Assembly: GCA_014155875.1 (NCBI GenBank)
Contig: JACEFZ010021378.1
Span: forward strand, 80,315 to 144,314
Length of the DNA: 64,000 nt
Source: Cepaea nemoralis
Lineage: Eukaryota; Mollusca; Gastropoda; Stylommatophora; Helicidae
Reading direction: 5' to 3'
Shown here: piece after piece, positions 37,514-48,185 of the stretch
How positions within the stretch are numbered: the first letter of the stretch is position 1
How the letters are laid out: each line of letters opens with the position of its first letter
Made by a program: the position numbers and the translations under genes
Notes under the pieces: model-generated
Seen by the model: only the letters and a program-made list of their open reading frames with translations
Databases searched by the model: none
Told to the model about the DNA's origin: nothing

Positions 37514-37988
37514 AGTACGTGAATAAACAGGACCATCACATGATGTAGGTCTGAGTGCACGAAGGAATATATTACGATCATCACATCATCATCATCATGA
37601 TCATGTGACCTGCCAACTGGCGTAGCCATTCTCCGCAGATATCGGCCTTGGTGTTCTGGATCAACTTCATTCCAGAAAGGTCTCAGTTCATTTAAATAAT
37701 ACCAAAGACCACTAGTTGAAGAGAAGCAGGACTTGAATGGTACACACTGAAGACACATCGCCAGGTATATGGAGTAAGCAGGATACCTCGTGGAGAGCAA
37801 TGGTTAATGGTGGTTTGAATGAAGCATTTTATAGAGTTAGTTATATTTATCCGAGGGTGTCATTAAGAGACAGAGGGTGTGACAGTTGTGTCAGTGTAAA
37901 GAAAACAACTCACAGCCGGGCGATGCAGTCATGAACATTGATCGGTGTAGACTGCACAGAAAGGTGAGTGGGGGATGGGGAGTTGTAT

Positions 37989-38022
<34 letters not shown>

Positions 38023-38275
38023 ATGTGTGTGTGTATGTGTGCGTGTGTGAGCATGTGAGTTTTGTGTGTGTATGTGTGTGTGTCTGTGTGTGCAATGGCA
38101 AGTGGCACTGTTTACAACAAAGTAAACCTTACCATATACCACAACCAGTTAACTTCTTTGAAGGTATCTTTACAACTCATTCTGTCTGTTCACGATGTTT
38201 TCATCATTCTCACATAAAACCAGTTCCTCGCAGCTTCACACCAATTCATCTCCTATCATCTAATTGGCTATGATT
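37514..38275 (+). repeat. PAL downstream module, copy 2, with (GT)n
   Basis: Matches 4110-4890 in order: 'gtgaataaacaggaccatca', 'atgatgtaggtctgagtgca', 'atggttaatggtggtttgaa', GAGTTGTATACGTGTG then (GT)n at about 37990-38090, and 'ttaacttctttgaaggtatc'. It resumes at 38371 and again at 38956-39190 after two insertions. Confidence 0.72.
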
Positions 38276-38276
38276 C

Positions 38277-38318
38277 GCGCTTATGGGAATATCCCGAATG
38301 CTGTGATGTCGGTTCCTA

Positions 38319-38349
<31 letters not shown>

Positions 38350-38370
38350 CAATCAAACAATCAATCAATC
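38277..38370 (+). mobile_element. Minimal RNH1 LINE insertion with (AATC)n tail
   Basis: About 94 bp absent from the matching place in copy 1 (4880-4895). It consists of the last roughly 40 bp of RNH1 (TTATGGGAATATCCCGAATG, ATGTCGGTTCCT) and an AATC array. The encoded end reads LWEYPEC then DVGS. TSD is unclear, at most a few bases (CGC). Confidence 0.75.
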
Positions 38371-38535
38371 GCCTTCGTTCACAAATATTTAGCTCAATAT
38401 GGCTCTTATGATCCCCTTTCCATTAAATTGCATGAACATATTCCTCATCTGTCTAAATGCTGATTTTACTTCAGCTATCCTACATGTGCCGACGTCTGCG
38501 GCGAAGAGGTAACGAACGCGATTTACAGTCCCACA

Positions 38536-38955
38536 TTCATTCTTTCAGTAGCATGTCCTTTGCAGAATCTCACTCCCATAACAACCTTCCGGAAAACCTC
38601 TCGATCATAAGCAAGATGTCCCGCGTCCGATACACCTATCTGGAGATCATCCGCCACATCCTGCACCCATCTTCTCTTTGACCTTCCTCTCTCTCTATCT
38701 TCCCAGGGATATACCCCTCCATTATTGTTCTCTCCAAACTTTCGTGACGTTTCAAGTAACCACAATATTTCAATTTTCTTGTTTTATCGCTTTTAATAGC
38801 CAACCTTCTTCAATATTCAGCTCTTTCAGCTGCATTTGTTCTTTTCTTTACTCAAGATATTCTTAGAACTCGTCTATAACATTTATATTCAAAGGCATTT
38901 ATGCGCTGCTCAGCTTGTTTGTTATGTTAGTAGTGTGCCATTGCTTTCTCGCCGA
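38536..38955 (-). pseudogene. LINE-C 3' fragment with attached SINE core
   Basis: Inserted relative to PAL module copy 1 (5060). The minus strand reads FGENNNGGVYPWEDRERG, then RRWVQDVADDLQIGVSD, then AYDREVFRKVVMGVRFCKG and HATE, the typical end of an RTE-like LINE. Upstream in the same orientation, 38929-38949 is the SINE core (GAAAGCAATGGCACACTACT). It therefore has the same composition as 17030-17655, but a different junction. Confidence 0.7.
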
Positions 38956-39190
38956 CCGCATTCCAAATCAGCTGCAGACGATATCTAAGCAGACTGTATG
39001 TGTTGAATTGTGTGTGCGTCGGTGGTTCAGAAAACACTGGCAAACTACTAAACGTAAATTTGTGTAGTAAATTACAAACATCGAAACTTTATGGGATTGA
39101 TTGCGTTTTTCTGTATACGCCATGAAACTAACTTTAAGCATGTATTTATATTGTTATAGCTGTTACAAACTAGTTAACTACATTGACTTG

Positions 39191-39309
39191 ACGATGAATG
39201 TGCAGCACTGGCATATAATGCATGTACATCACGGGGTATACAATGGTTGTACAACACGTTGAATACAATGGATGTGCAGCACGTCGACTGCAATGAATAT
39301 ACAGCATAC
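39191..39309. repeat. Short imperfect minisatellite
   Basis: Roughly 38-bp imperfect units built on 'caatggatgtgcagcac' and 'caatgaatatacagcat'. Confidence 0.5.
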
Positions 39310-39510
39310 GGAGGATTATGTGTTGTGCCTTTATACGTGAAGGCAGGTGTCTGAGGTCACTACTCGAGAGATCAGGTGGGCGTGTGATATCATTAGGTAT
39401 CAATGGCTTTTGGAACAACTCCCTGCCATATGCAGGGATTGAACCGTGTACCGCCTGGCTCTGAGGTTGATACCGTATCGTCTCAGTCACGGCTAACTCC
39501 TTTTCCGTAT
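39310..39510 (-). mobile_element. Possible tRNA-derived SINE (S4)
   Basis: The minus strand has a tRNA-like head at about 39505-39430 with B-box-like GGTTCAATCC (complement of 39436-39445) and a plausible A-box upstream. Only one copy is seen, and no TSD was found. Confidence 0.45.
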
Positions 39511-39597
39511 ACAATAGTTTTAGTCTCGGTCTCTCCATATGTCGTTATATGTCTCGCTGAGTTAGTATATTTCTCTCTGTTTCGTTATTATATCATC

Positions 39598-40120
39598 ATC
39601 ATTCGTCAAGCCGATAAGTTAGAGCTGTCATATTACGATATCTCACGGGGTCACTAGAGTCGTGGTTCAGCTGAGTTCTTGTCTCAACCATAGAAAGTGA
39701 CCAAGCCATCCAGGTATTTACTTCTCGGCCTTCCCTTTGCTCTCTCGCCCTCAATCTTGCCAGTTGTCACCAAGTTCTTCAGTTTATTTGATCTTATAAC
39801 GTGTCCACAAAATTGTGATTGTCTGCGTCTAATATATCTAATCAGTCTTCATTTATTTCTTGTAGGACTTGGTCGTCGGTTTTTCTGTCTGTCCATTGTA
39901 TTCTATGCATTGTCCACAGAAAGCACATTTTCACAGCCATCATTGTTTTCAGCTGGTATTCTCATTGTTCACGCTTCATATCCAAAACATATACAAAAGA
40001 AGAGGTTGTATGTAGCACTGCATCAATCTTTTTCTCGTTGCAAATGAAATCATTTTATTGGTCAGTGTGTTTTCCATCTCGCAAGAGGATACCTTCGCCA
40101 TGGCGTTTCTTCTTCTAATC
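39598..40120 (-). pseudogene. LINE-A fragment split by SINE S1 (continues 40362-40505)
   Basis: Inverted LINE-A: the pieces match the 3' coding end from the region of KYLDGLALWHGRD back to MAKVAFSKM ('gccatggcgtttcttcttct'). After the SINE it continues with 'ccgattcacttttttaagaa', which corresponds to NILQQVNR. It is heavily mutated. Confidence 0.72.
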
Positions 40121-40361
40121 TGTGTGGCGAAGTAGTCAAGATGTTTGACTCGGGCTCCGAAGTTTGTGGGTTCGATTCCGGGCCGCGTCCTTCGGTTCAC
40201 GAGTGACATTTTTTGGAGACTCATGTGGGACGTCGCTAGAGCTACGGAGTTCGTGCTTTGTGCGAAGCTTTCCACGCTGCGGAAATAGACTGATCCATAT
40301 GGGATAAGAACCCGGTGCAATAAAGTCGACCCTGTGGACTTTTATGCGACTTTTTTATGGT
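40121..40361 (+). mobile_element. SINE S1 with tRNA head
   Basis: The tRNA-derived head has an A-box-like TGGCGAAGTAGTCAAG (40124-40139) and B-box GGTTCGATTCC (40170-40180). The body continues CCTTCGGTTCACGAGTGACA and ends TCGACCCTGTGGACTTTTAT plus a T-run. It is inserted in LINE-A. Related 3' halves are at 20165, 28725 and 42430. Confidence 0.82.
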
Positions 40362-40570
40362 ATGTCTGTTTCGGGATAATTTTACCGATTCACTTTTTTA
40401 AGAATATTACTATTTACTTATATATTACACTTGGTATTTCAGTCTTCCTAGTGACGACACTAATCTGTGTCATCTTACAATTTATTTCTAACATTAGCTG
40501 TTCACGGAGACAGTCTGAGAGCTAGGTTATGTTATTATATTGTATTATATCTCATGAATGATTATAATTC

Positions 40571-42026
40571 TGTGATAAGGTTGTTGTACAGGTTGCGTGT
40601 TGCCAAGAGCGCAACTCATGGGATAACCTGGATAACATGGAGAAAGCACATCAACAAAGCAGTAGCAAAAGCAAGAAGGAAAATAGCCATCCTGAGAAAG
40701 CTAAGTGGAACCACATGGGGAGCCAGTGGGAAAATACTTAGCAAAGTTTATCAACAAAGCATACGACCACACCTGGAATACGGGTCAAATGCGTGGTGTT
40801 CGGCATCAAACACCACACTACAAGAGCTGGACAAGGTGCAAAATCAAGCACTTAGAGTCACCACAGGAGGGATGAGATCAACCTCTATAGTAGAAATGGA
40901 GAAGATGGGGAGGACACAAGCACTGAGAGAGCGCAGAGACACGAAAACGCAAATACAAGCAGAGAAGTTCCTCAACTTGCCAGGCCACCCTATGAAGAAC
41001 AGATTTGATACCCTAGCTATGGGGCGGTTGAAAAGATGTAGTTTTATCCACCAAGCCAAACGACTCTGCAGAGAAACCACCGATCTGCCCACAGTTGGTA
41101 TCCCTCTAACAACTATTCCGGAGCGAACTCCATGGAAAGATGAACATAGACTATCATTGCGAATACAGACAAATGTGAGAGGAATATTTGACAAGGAAGA
41201 ACAGAACAGTGTGCAGCGCAGAACAGCCACTCTCAGATTCCTTGATGAAGAATACCCACAGGACCTCTGGATCCGAGTCTACACTGATGGGTCAGCACAA
41301 AATGCTGTTCGAAATGGAGGAGCGGGAGTGTACATAGAATACTCAAATAATACTAGGGACACAGCCAGAGTACCGACAGGAAAGTACTGCCATAACTATG
41401 ATGCTGAAATTGAGGCAATAAAGATAGCAACAGAGAAATTACTGGGTACCAGCAATGGTACACAACCTGTGGTGCTACTGACAGATGCAAAATCAGTACT
41501 CGAGGCGCTCCTGTCTGGGAAATTGTCAGTTCTGAGGACACTACTTTCTGAACTTAGCAGTCAGCATAAGATCACCATGCAGTGGATACTATCCCACTGT
41601 GGACGACCCGGAAACGACAAAGCTGATCAATTGTCTAAGGAAGGAGCCAAAGAAGAACAGCCTGATCTGCCCGTTACATACCACCAAAAGAAAGGAATGA
41701 TCAAATCAGTCAGAAAGCCACCAAAACCTACGCAAGATGACTACCACGTTATGGATAGACCAGGACAATTCATTATTCTGCGCCTCAGAACAGGACACAA
41801 TAGATTACGCAACCGCATGTTTACAAAATTCAAGATTGGTGAGACAGCCATGTGCACATGTGGATTGGCGTCGCAGACAGCAGAGCACATACTCCAAGAC
41901 TGCCAAAAATATAACATATCTAGGCACACCTTCTGGCCTAGAGAGACGACAGTGGAAGATAAACTCTATGGACCGCTGTGTGAACTGAAAAAGACTGTTA
42001 GATTCATACAAGAGACAACATTGTAG
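40571..42026 (+). CDS. RNH2 LINE polyprotein C-terminus, intact RNase H
   Basis: Best preserved reading frame. It is open from 40467 to the stop at 42024-42026 (519 codons), with recognisable protein from about residue 50; the first part is read through LINE-A DNA. The post-RT segment (RKHINKAVAKARRKIAILRK, LEYGSNAW, LDKVQNQALRVTTGGMRST) is followed by RNase H. All acidic positions are present: Asp274 (VYTDGS), Glu314 (YDAEIEAI), Asp340 (LTDAKS) and Asp387 (GNDKADQL), with His377. The end has a C-X-C-X8-H-X4-C zinc-knuckle-like motif (MCTCGLASQTAEHILQDC). There are no in-frame stops. The RT and any endonuclease are absent, so the copy is 5'-truncated. It probably belongs to an I/Jockey-type RNase H LINE. 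The 3' UTR is only about 25 bp before (AAG)n. Confidence 0.82.
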
Positions 42027-42051
42027 TTATAGACATATTTCAAGCTAACGA

Positions 42052-42156
42052 AAGAAGAAGAAGAAGAAGAAGAAGAAGAAGAAGAAGAAGAAGAAGAAGA
42101 AGAAGAAGAAGAAGAAGAAGAAGAAGAAGAAGAAGAAGAAGAAGAAGAAGAAGAAG

Positions 42157-42187
<31 letters not shown>
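42052..42187 (+). repeat. (AAG)n tail of RNH2
   Basis: About 45 uninterrupted AAG units start 25 bp after the RNH2 stop. The position suggests expansion of the LINE's 3' simple-repeat tail. Poly-Ser and poly-Phe frames here are artefacts. Confidence 0.92.
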
Positions 42188-42429
42188 TAGTCGTGGTTCC
42201 AACTTCATGGCAACGGGTCGTCTCCATTATGCTCCTCTCCTGTGACAGTGAATATCACACAAAATGTTCCTCACTGTCTAATGTAAAAGGTGGAACAGAC
42301 AAGAGTCTCACCAATCCAACAACCTGCACAGGTACACTGTGGATAATGGACCGCCAGAATTCCAACACAAACGTCCTCCACGAAAAATACAGTTCATCGT
42401 AGATGGAATCGGCAGTCACCAGAAAGACT
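42188..42429. other. Unassigned DNA
   Basis: An open plus-strand stretch contains SCDSEYHTKCSSL, which vaguely resembles a PHD-type zinc finger as found in some LINE ORF1 proteins. Too weak to name. Confidence 0.25.
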
Positions 42430-42850
42430 TAATTGACCCCGGTTATAGCCCATATGGCTAGGTCTCTTTCCGCAGGTTGACCCGCCGAAAGCGTCGCACA
42501 AAGCACGAACTCCGAAGCTCCAGCAACGACTCCCATGAGTCTCCTGAAAAATGCACCCGTAAACAGAAAAGGTAAACCAGTCAATTCAGCAACAGCCGGT
42601 AGCCATTGTTCCGAACATGCAGTTCACGGTGCAAACAAAATCGGATAGAATATTACATTAAAAGTATTCCACACGAATTTCACAGCTCATAGTGTCACGC
42701 CACGCACTCACTCTGTAGCAGGGCGACGGGACCATGTAATACGAGCCCAACATGAGGAACATGCGAATGCAAACCGTAGCCACAAGCATAAATACTCCAG
42801 AGGCCTTAACGGTTCAATGCCTATTCGCCATGTTGGGGACCGGAATTTTA
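42430..42850 (-). mobile_element. Long S1-type SINE, minus strand
   Basis: Reverse complement aligns along its whole length with 28725-29110: TTTATGCTTGTGGCTACGG, GAGCTGTGAAATTCGTGTGG, GTTCGGAACAATGGC, GTCGTTGCTGGAGCTTCGG, GCCATATGGGCTATAACC. It lacks the tRNA head of 40121, so the long version is a real subfamily rather than a one-off fusion. Confidence 0.68.
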
Positions 42851-43047
42851 CCTAATGCTATTTACAGCTTGTGTGTTTCTAGGATACTCCATTTTTGACA
42901 TTGGTGACACAGCATCGTTAAGAATAAATCGGCTATCAGCTTTTTCTCTGTATGCGTATTGAAATGTTGATGTTTTAGAATAGGTGGTATTTGATATTTA
43001 ATATTGCTTTTTTCGATGAAATTATAAAATATCTGATCGCTGGGAAA

Positions 43048-43240
43048 ATGTGGTTTCTGAGTAAAATGTAAAGAATCACATGGACAGAAAGTAATCTGAT
43101 GACTAAGTCCTGCAAGTAACACATGAAATACGTAACCTTATTATAATAAAGAGACATAGAGCGACACATCTTTGGACACGTTATGCAAAGAAATACATTG
43201 GAGAACTTGGTCACAACTGGGAAGATTGAAGGGGAAGGAG
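43048..43240 (+). pseudogene. Older LINE-A fragment
   Basis: Reads WFLSKM, then, after stops, FGHVMQRNTLENLVTTGKIEG. It ends at 43240, directly before a younger LINE-A piece that restarts further upstream in the protein. Confidence 0.65.
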
Positions 43241-43816
43241 CGTTCCGTGGCCGGAACAGTCATAACATCTGATGGGAGATGCCTTGAAGAGATTAGAACA
43301 AGAATCGCCATGGCGAAAGTGGCCTTTAGCAAGATGAAAAACATTCTGACCAATAAAAAGATGTCGATTGACACGATAAAAAGAGTGTTGAGGGGATACA
43401 TAGAGCCTGTTCTTTTGTATGGATGTGAAACTTGGACAATGTGCAGTCACGCTGAAAAACATGTGATGGCTACAGAAATGTGGTTTCTGAGGAAAATGCA
43501 AAGAGTACCATGGACAGATAGAAAAACCAATGACCAAGTACTACAGGAGACAAATTAAAATCGTAGATTAATTAGAGAAATTAGACGAAGACAGTCAACA
43601 TTTTTTGGACATGTTATGAGAAGAAAAGGATTGGAGAACTTATTGACAACTGGCAAGATCGAGGGGAACAGACCAAGAGGAAGACAGAGAGGAAAATACC
43701 TGGATGGCTTGGCCACGTGGCATGGTAGAGACAGGAAAACTGAGCTGATCCACGACTCTGGTGATCGAGTGAAATGGCGTGTCATGACCACCCACGCTTT
43801 CCGGCATGGCACATGA
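43241..43816 (+). pseudogene. LINE-A C-terminus with a single stop codon
   Basis: In one frame from AGTVITSDGRCLEEIRTRIA to HAFRHGT and its natural stop. The only interruption is TAA at 43556-43558 (ETN*NRR, where other copies have ETNEDRK), a GAA-to-TAA change. Tail GATTGATTGATTG follows. Confidence 0.78.
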
Positions 43817-43829
43817 TTGATTGATTGAG

Positions 43830-43945
43830 CGTGGCCATGTGGTGTGGGTGAGACAAGAACACAGTACTAACCACGACTCTGGTGATGTGATCTTGTGAGA
43901 TGGCGTAACTTGACCTCCCACCCTTACCGGCATGGTACATGATGA
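43830..43945 (+). pseudogene. Duplicate LINE-A terminus
   Basis: A second degraded LINE-A end ('ccacgactctggtgatg', 'cttaccggcatggtacatga') directly after the first, with its own ATGATGGTGAT tail. Confidence 0.6.
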
Positions 43946-45065
43946 TGGTGATCGACTGCATACTGTATCAACGTTTCTATTTCTCTACCTTGTCCATACT
44001 CTGTGAACACACGGACCAGATACATGTAATATCAGACTTGTTTATATGATTCTCCATTTATATTTACATTATTATTTACTGCTGTCATAAAATGTCATAA
44101 ATTATGTCTTTTGGAAGTTAAATAAAAGATCAGTCTGACTGAAAATTATTGTTTCACAAGATCATAAGATATTTATATGCCATATTTACATGTGATATTT
44201 ACATGCGATATTTACATGTGATATTTACATGCGATATTTGCATGCATTCATCTAATGTAGCCCTCGCTGTGGAGAAGGTGTTACGAAAGCAGTTTGTAAT
44301 CCCGTAATACCTGGGAGAGATGTGGAAACTATGGGCTGATTTTTATACAATTATATGGTTCCCGGTCGTTAAAAAATCAATAGCAAACTACTCGTCGTAC
44401 ACTTGCCAAGTAATCACAAGCACCCAAAATTGCTGGGTTGACTGTGATGTCCTGTAATGCTTATGCAACTAACTGCTAGAACATGTCATGTCCTTCTTGA
44501 TACTTTCCACTTTTTCACATTTGATGCCCGTCTGTGTTGACTAAACATCGACTAGTTAAGGAGTGTGATGAAGATGGTTTATTTCATTAAAAACTTGACA
44601 CGAACATTGCTTAGACCAAATATATCTGACCACATTGTCATGTCAAGCTACAGAGTGTTTCGTACATTCACCTTATCTTAAATTTTTCTGATGGGATCTA
44701 TGTTTCCATGTCAATAACTCATATCGTACGTGCTGACGCTCATGTTTTAGAGACACGTTTACATCATGATTGGTAGGAGCCATTTGAAGCTATATGCATG
44801 AACTCTTGGTATAAGGTAAATTTATACCATCCTATCATAACACATAACGCCACAAGTTATTTGTGGTAAAATATAAGGAATGAAGTATAAATAATGTATT
44901 TCTCATTATCTGTGACACATAACGGCAAAACACAGCAAACAGGAATTAATAAATTTGGGGCGATTTTGGAGCGCACAATGTGCTCAAATTGTACCAACGT
45001 TAGAAGCATCAATGATCATATGAGTATTATACAGGTACATGTAAATGCACCAGCCAAAAATATGG
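43946..45065 (+). repeat. Repeat Y, copy 2
   Basis: Nearly identical to copy 3 from 'attatttactgctgtcataa' (44067) to the palindrome GGTACATGTAAATGCACC (45034-45051) and CAGCCAAAAATATG. It contains the TTACATGNGATA minisatellite at 44165-44240 and a core-like motif at 44371-44392. The segment GATTCTCCATTTATATTTACA occurs at 44047 and again right after this copy at 45064. Confidence 0.78.
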
Positions 45066-45418
45066 ATTCTCCATTTATATTTACACTAGCTGACCCGGCC
45101 CGGCTTCGCCCAGACTCTGGTGGGGAGCATCTCATTTAATTCATATAAGTAGTCATATAAGTTCTCGTTCCCGTTACCAACTATCTGTCTGTCTGTCTGT
45201 CTGTCTATCTGTCTGTCTGTCTGTCTGTCTGACCCGGCCCGTCTTCGCCCAGACCCTGATGGGGAGCATCTCATTTAATTCATATAAGTAGTCATATAAG
45301 TTCCCGTTCCGACTATCTATCTGTCTGTCTGTCTGACCCGGCCCGGCATCGCCCAACTCCTGGTGGGGAGCATCTCATTTAATTCATATAAGTAGTCATA
45401 TAAGTTCCCGTTCCCGAC

Positions 45419-45487
<69 letters not shown>

Positions 45488-45600
45488 GTCTGTCTGTCTG
45501 ACCCGGCCCAGCCCATGGTCGAGAGCATCTCATTTAAATTATATAAGTAGTCATATAAGATCCCGTTCCCCACTATCTGTCTGACTGTCTGTCTGTCTTG
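45066..45600. repeat. Composite tandem array: about 88-bp unit plus (TCTG)n
   Basis: Four units starting GACCCGGCCCG at about 45092, 45230, 45335 and 45500. Each carries GGAGCATCTCATTTAA and ATATAAGTAGTCATATAAG, then a TCTG/TATC microsatellite of variable length. Unit 4 is diverged. The leading CTAGCTGACCCGGC together with 48050-48180 resembles the two ends of a widespread invertebrate repeat that I cannot classify. Confidence 0.78.
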
Positions 45601-47690
45601 GGTAAATGTAGGAGGGAGGAGGAAGAGGGAGGTGGAGGAGGGAAGAGGAGGGAGGAGACAGGAGGAGTAGGGAGGAATAGGAGGGAGGAGGAGGGAGGAG
45701 GAGGAGGAGGAGTAGGGTGGTGGAGGAGGCGAGGAGGAGGGAGGAGGAAGAGGGAGGAGGAGGGAGAAGGAGGGAGGAGGAGAACGCAGGAGGAGAAGGG
45801 AGCAGGAGGAGGAGAGGGAGGAGGAGGGAGAGGGAGGAGGAGGGAGGAGGAGGAGAGAGTAGGAGGAGGGAGGAGGCGGAGGGAGAAGGAAGAGGGAGAA
45901 GGAGGAGGGAGAAGGAGGAGAAGGAGGGGGAGGAGGAGGAGGGAAGAGGAGGAGGGGAGGAGGAGGGAGGAGGAGGAATGTGAAGGGAGGAGGAGGGAGG
46001 AGGTAAATGGAGGAGGAGGAGGAGGAGGGAGGCGGAGAGAGGAGGAGGAGGGAGGAGGAGGAAGAGGGAGGAGGAGGAATGTGAAGGGAGGAGGGGGGAG
46101 GAGGTAGAGGGAGGAGGAGGGAGGAGGAGGAGGTAGAGGGAGGAGGCGGAGAGGGAGGAGGAGGAAGGAGGAGGGGGAGGAGTGAGGAGGAGGGAGGAAG
46201 AAGGAGGAGGGGGAGGAGGAGTGATGAGGAGCAGGGAGGAGGAGGATGGAGGAGAGAGGAGGATGAGGGAGGAGAGGGATGAGGAGGAGGGAGGAGGAGG
46301 AAGAGGGAGGAGGAGGAATGTGAAGGGAGGAGGAGGGAGGAGGTAGAGGGAGGAGGAGGAGGGAGGAGGAGGAGTGAGGAGGAGGAGAGGGAGGAGGAGG
46401 AAGGAGGAAGGGAGGAGGAGGAGGAGGGAGGAAGAAGGAGGAGGAGGGAGAAGGAGGAAGAGGGAGGAGGAGGAATGTGAAGGGAGGAGGAGGTAGATGG
46501 AGGAGGAGGAGGAGGAGGAGAAGGGAGGAGGAGGGATGAGGAGGAGGGAGGAGGGGGAAGAGGGAGGAGGAGGGAGGAGGTAGAGGGAGGAGGAGGAGGG
46601 AGGAGGAGGAGGAGGGAGGAGGAGGAGGGAGGAGGAGGAGTGAGGAGGAGGAGAGGGAGGAGGAGGAGAGGGAGGATGAGGAAGGAGGAGGGGGAGGAGG
46701 GAGGAGGAGGGAAGAAGAAGGAGGAGGAGGGAGAAGGAGGGATGAGGAGGAGGAAGGAGGAGGAGGAAGAGGGAGGAGGAGGAATGTGAAGGGAGGAGGA
46801 GGAATAGGGGGGAGGGGAAGAGGAAGAGGGTAGGAGGAAGAGTGGAGAGGAGGAGGGAGGAGATAGAGGAGGAGGATGGAGGGAGGAAAAGGGAGGAGAG
46901 AGGAGGAGGGGGGAGGAGGTAGGAGGAGGAGGAAGAGGGAGGAGGAGGGAGGAGAAGGAAGGAGGAGGAAGAAGGAGGAGGAAGAGGGGGGAGGATGGAG
47001 GAGGAAGATGGAGGAGGAGGAAGAGGAAGGAGGAGGAAGAGGGAGGAGGAGGAAGAGGGAGGAGGAGGGAGGAGAAGGAAGGAGGAGGAAGAAGGAGGAG
47101 GAAGAGGGAGGAGGATGGCGGAGGAGGAAGAGAGAGGAGGAGGAAGGAGAAGGAGGGAGGAGGAGGAGGGAGGAGGGGAGAGGAGGAGGGAGGAGGCAGA
47201 GGGAGAAGAAGGAAGGAGGAGGAGGAAGGAGGGAGAGGAAGGAGGGAGAATGAGGAGGGGAGGAAGGAAAGGGAGGTGGAAGAGGAGGAGAAGGGAGGAG
47301 GAAAGATGTAGGGGGAGGAGGAGGTAGAGGGAGGAGGAGGAGGAAGGAAAGGGAGGAGGAAGGTGAGGAGAAGGGAGGAGGAGGGTGGAGGGAGGAGGAG
47401 GAGGTAGAGGGAGGAGGAGGGAGGAGGAAGAGGGAAGAGGGAGAAGAAGGGAGAAGGAGGGAGGAATAGGAGGGAGAAGGAGGCAGGAGGAGGAGGACCG
47501 AGGAGGAGGGAGAGGGAGGAGGAGGGAAGATGAGGGAGGAGGGGGAGGAGGCGGAGGGAGTAGGAGGGAGGAGGATGGAGGAGGAGGGGAGAGGAAGAGG
47601 GAGAAGGGAGAGGGAGGAGGGAGAGGGATGAGAGGGAGGAGGAAGAGGAGAAGGGTGGAGGGAGGAGAAGAGAGGAGGAGAGAGTTCGCC
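45601..47690. repeat. Polypurine GGA-rich satellite, about 2.1 kb
   Basis: The plus strand is almost entirely purine (GGAGGA, GGAGGGA and GAAGGAGG variants), with rare T or C. AATGTGAAG interruptions recur at 45977, 46078, 46317, 46474 and 46783. The 700-codon Pro/Ser/Leu frames on the minus strand are artefacts. Such tracts can form intramolecular triplexes. A short similar tract recurs at 48001-48030. Confidence 0.95.
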
Positions 47691-47804
47691 ATTCCGAATT
47701 CATACTCGTCTAGTTCTTCCCTTCTACACGACTGTAGATAACTTCCTTACACATAAAAAGATGAATTGTTATTGATATTGCCGTGGCATGGAGGAATATC
47801 AGCA

Positions 47805-47885
47805 GCAGAGTTGATCCAAAAAACCAAAGACTGAGATCTACGGAGAGCCATGAACGCCTACGCCAGCCGGCACGGCACTTGATGA
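47805..47885 (+). pseudogene. LINE C-terminal scrap
   Basis: Reads ELIQKTKD, a stop, then DLRRAMNAYASRHGT and a stop, followed by ATGATGGTGATTG. This is the LINE-A-type terminus (LIHDSGD..MTAHAYRHGT) from a different subfamily. Confidence 0.6.
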
Positions 47886-48030
47886 TGGTGATTGCCGTGT
47901 GACGATTCTGTGTAGTCACGTCATTTTCTTCCCTTTCCCTAGCGTTTTGGTTCGGGGATTCTTTCATCATCATCATCATATATTTACGTACGTATTTTGG
48001 GAGGGGGAGGAGGGAGAAGGAGGAAGAAGA

Positions 48031-48185
48031 AAAAAACACTATGACAGTTGACAGCTCTGGAATGAAAGGAAGGCGTGTAGAAAATTTCATCTCAATCGGA
48101 TGGGCCGTTCGCGAACAAATAAAGGACATACATATATATTTACATATATATTTACATACATACACTTTGTTTTATAGATATAGAT
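48031..48185 (+). repeat. Right end of the insert between Y copies
   Basis: Reads GAAAATTTCATCTCAATCGG, then TGGGCCGTTCGCGAACAAAT, then TTTTATAGATATAGATT. This layout is common at the 3' end of a dispersed invertebrate repeat and pairs with GACCCGGCCCGG at 45092. Confidence 0.5.

Noticed and set aside
45478..47741. 700-codon Pro/Ser/Leu-rich and Glu/Arg/Gly-rich proteins
   Set aside because: Low-complexity translation of the polypurine tract; overlapping frames on both strands are equally open.
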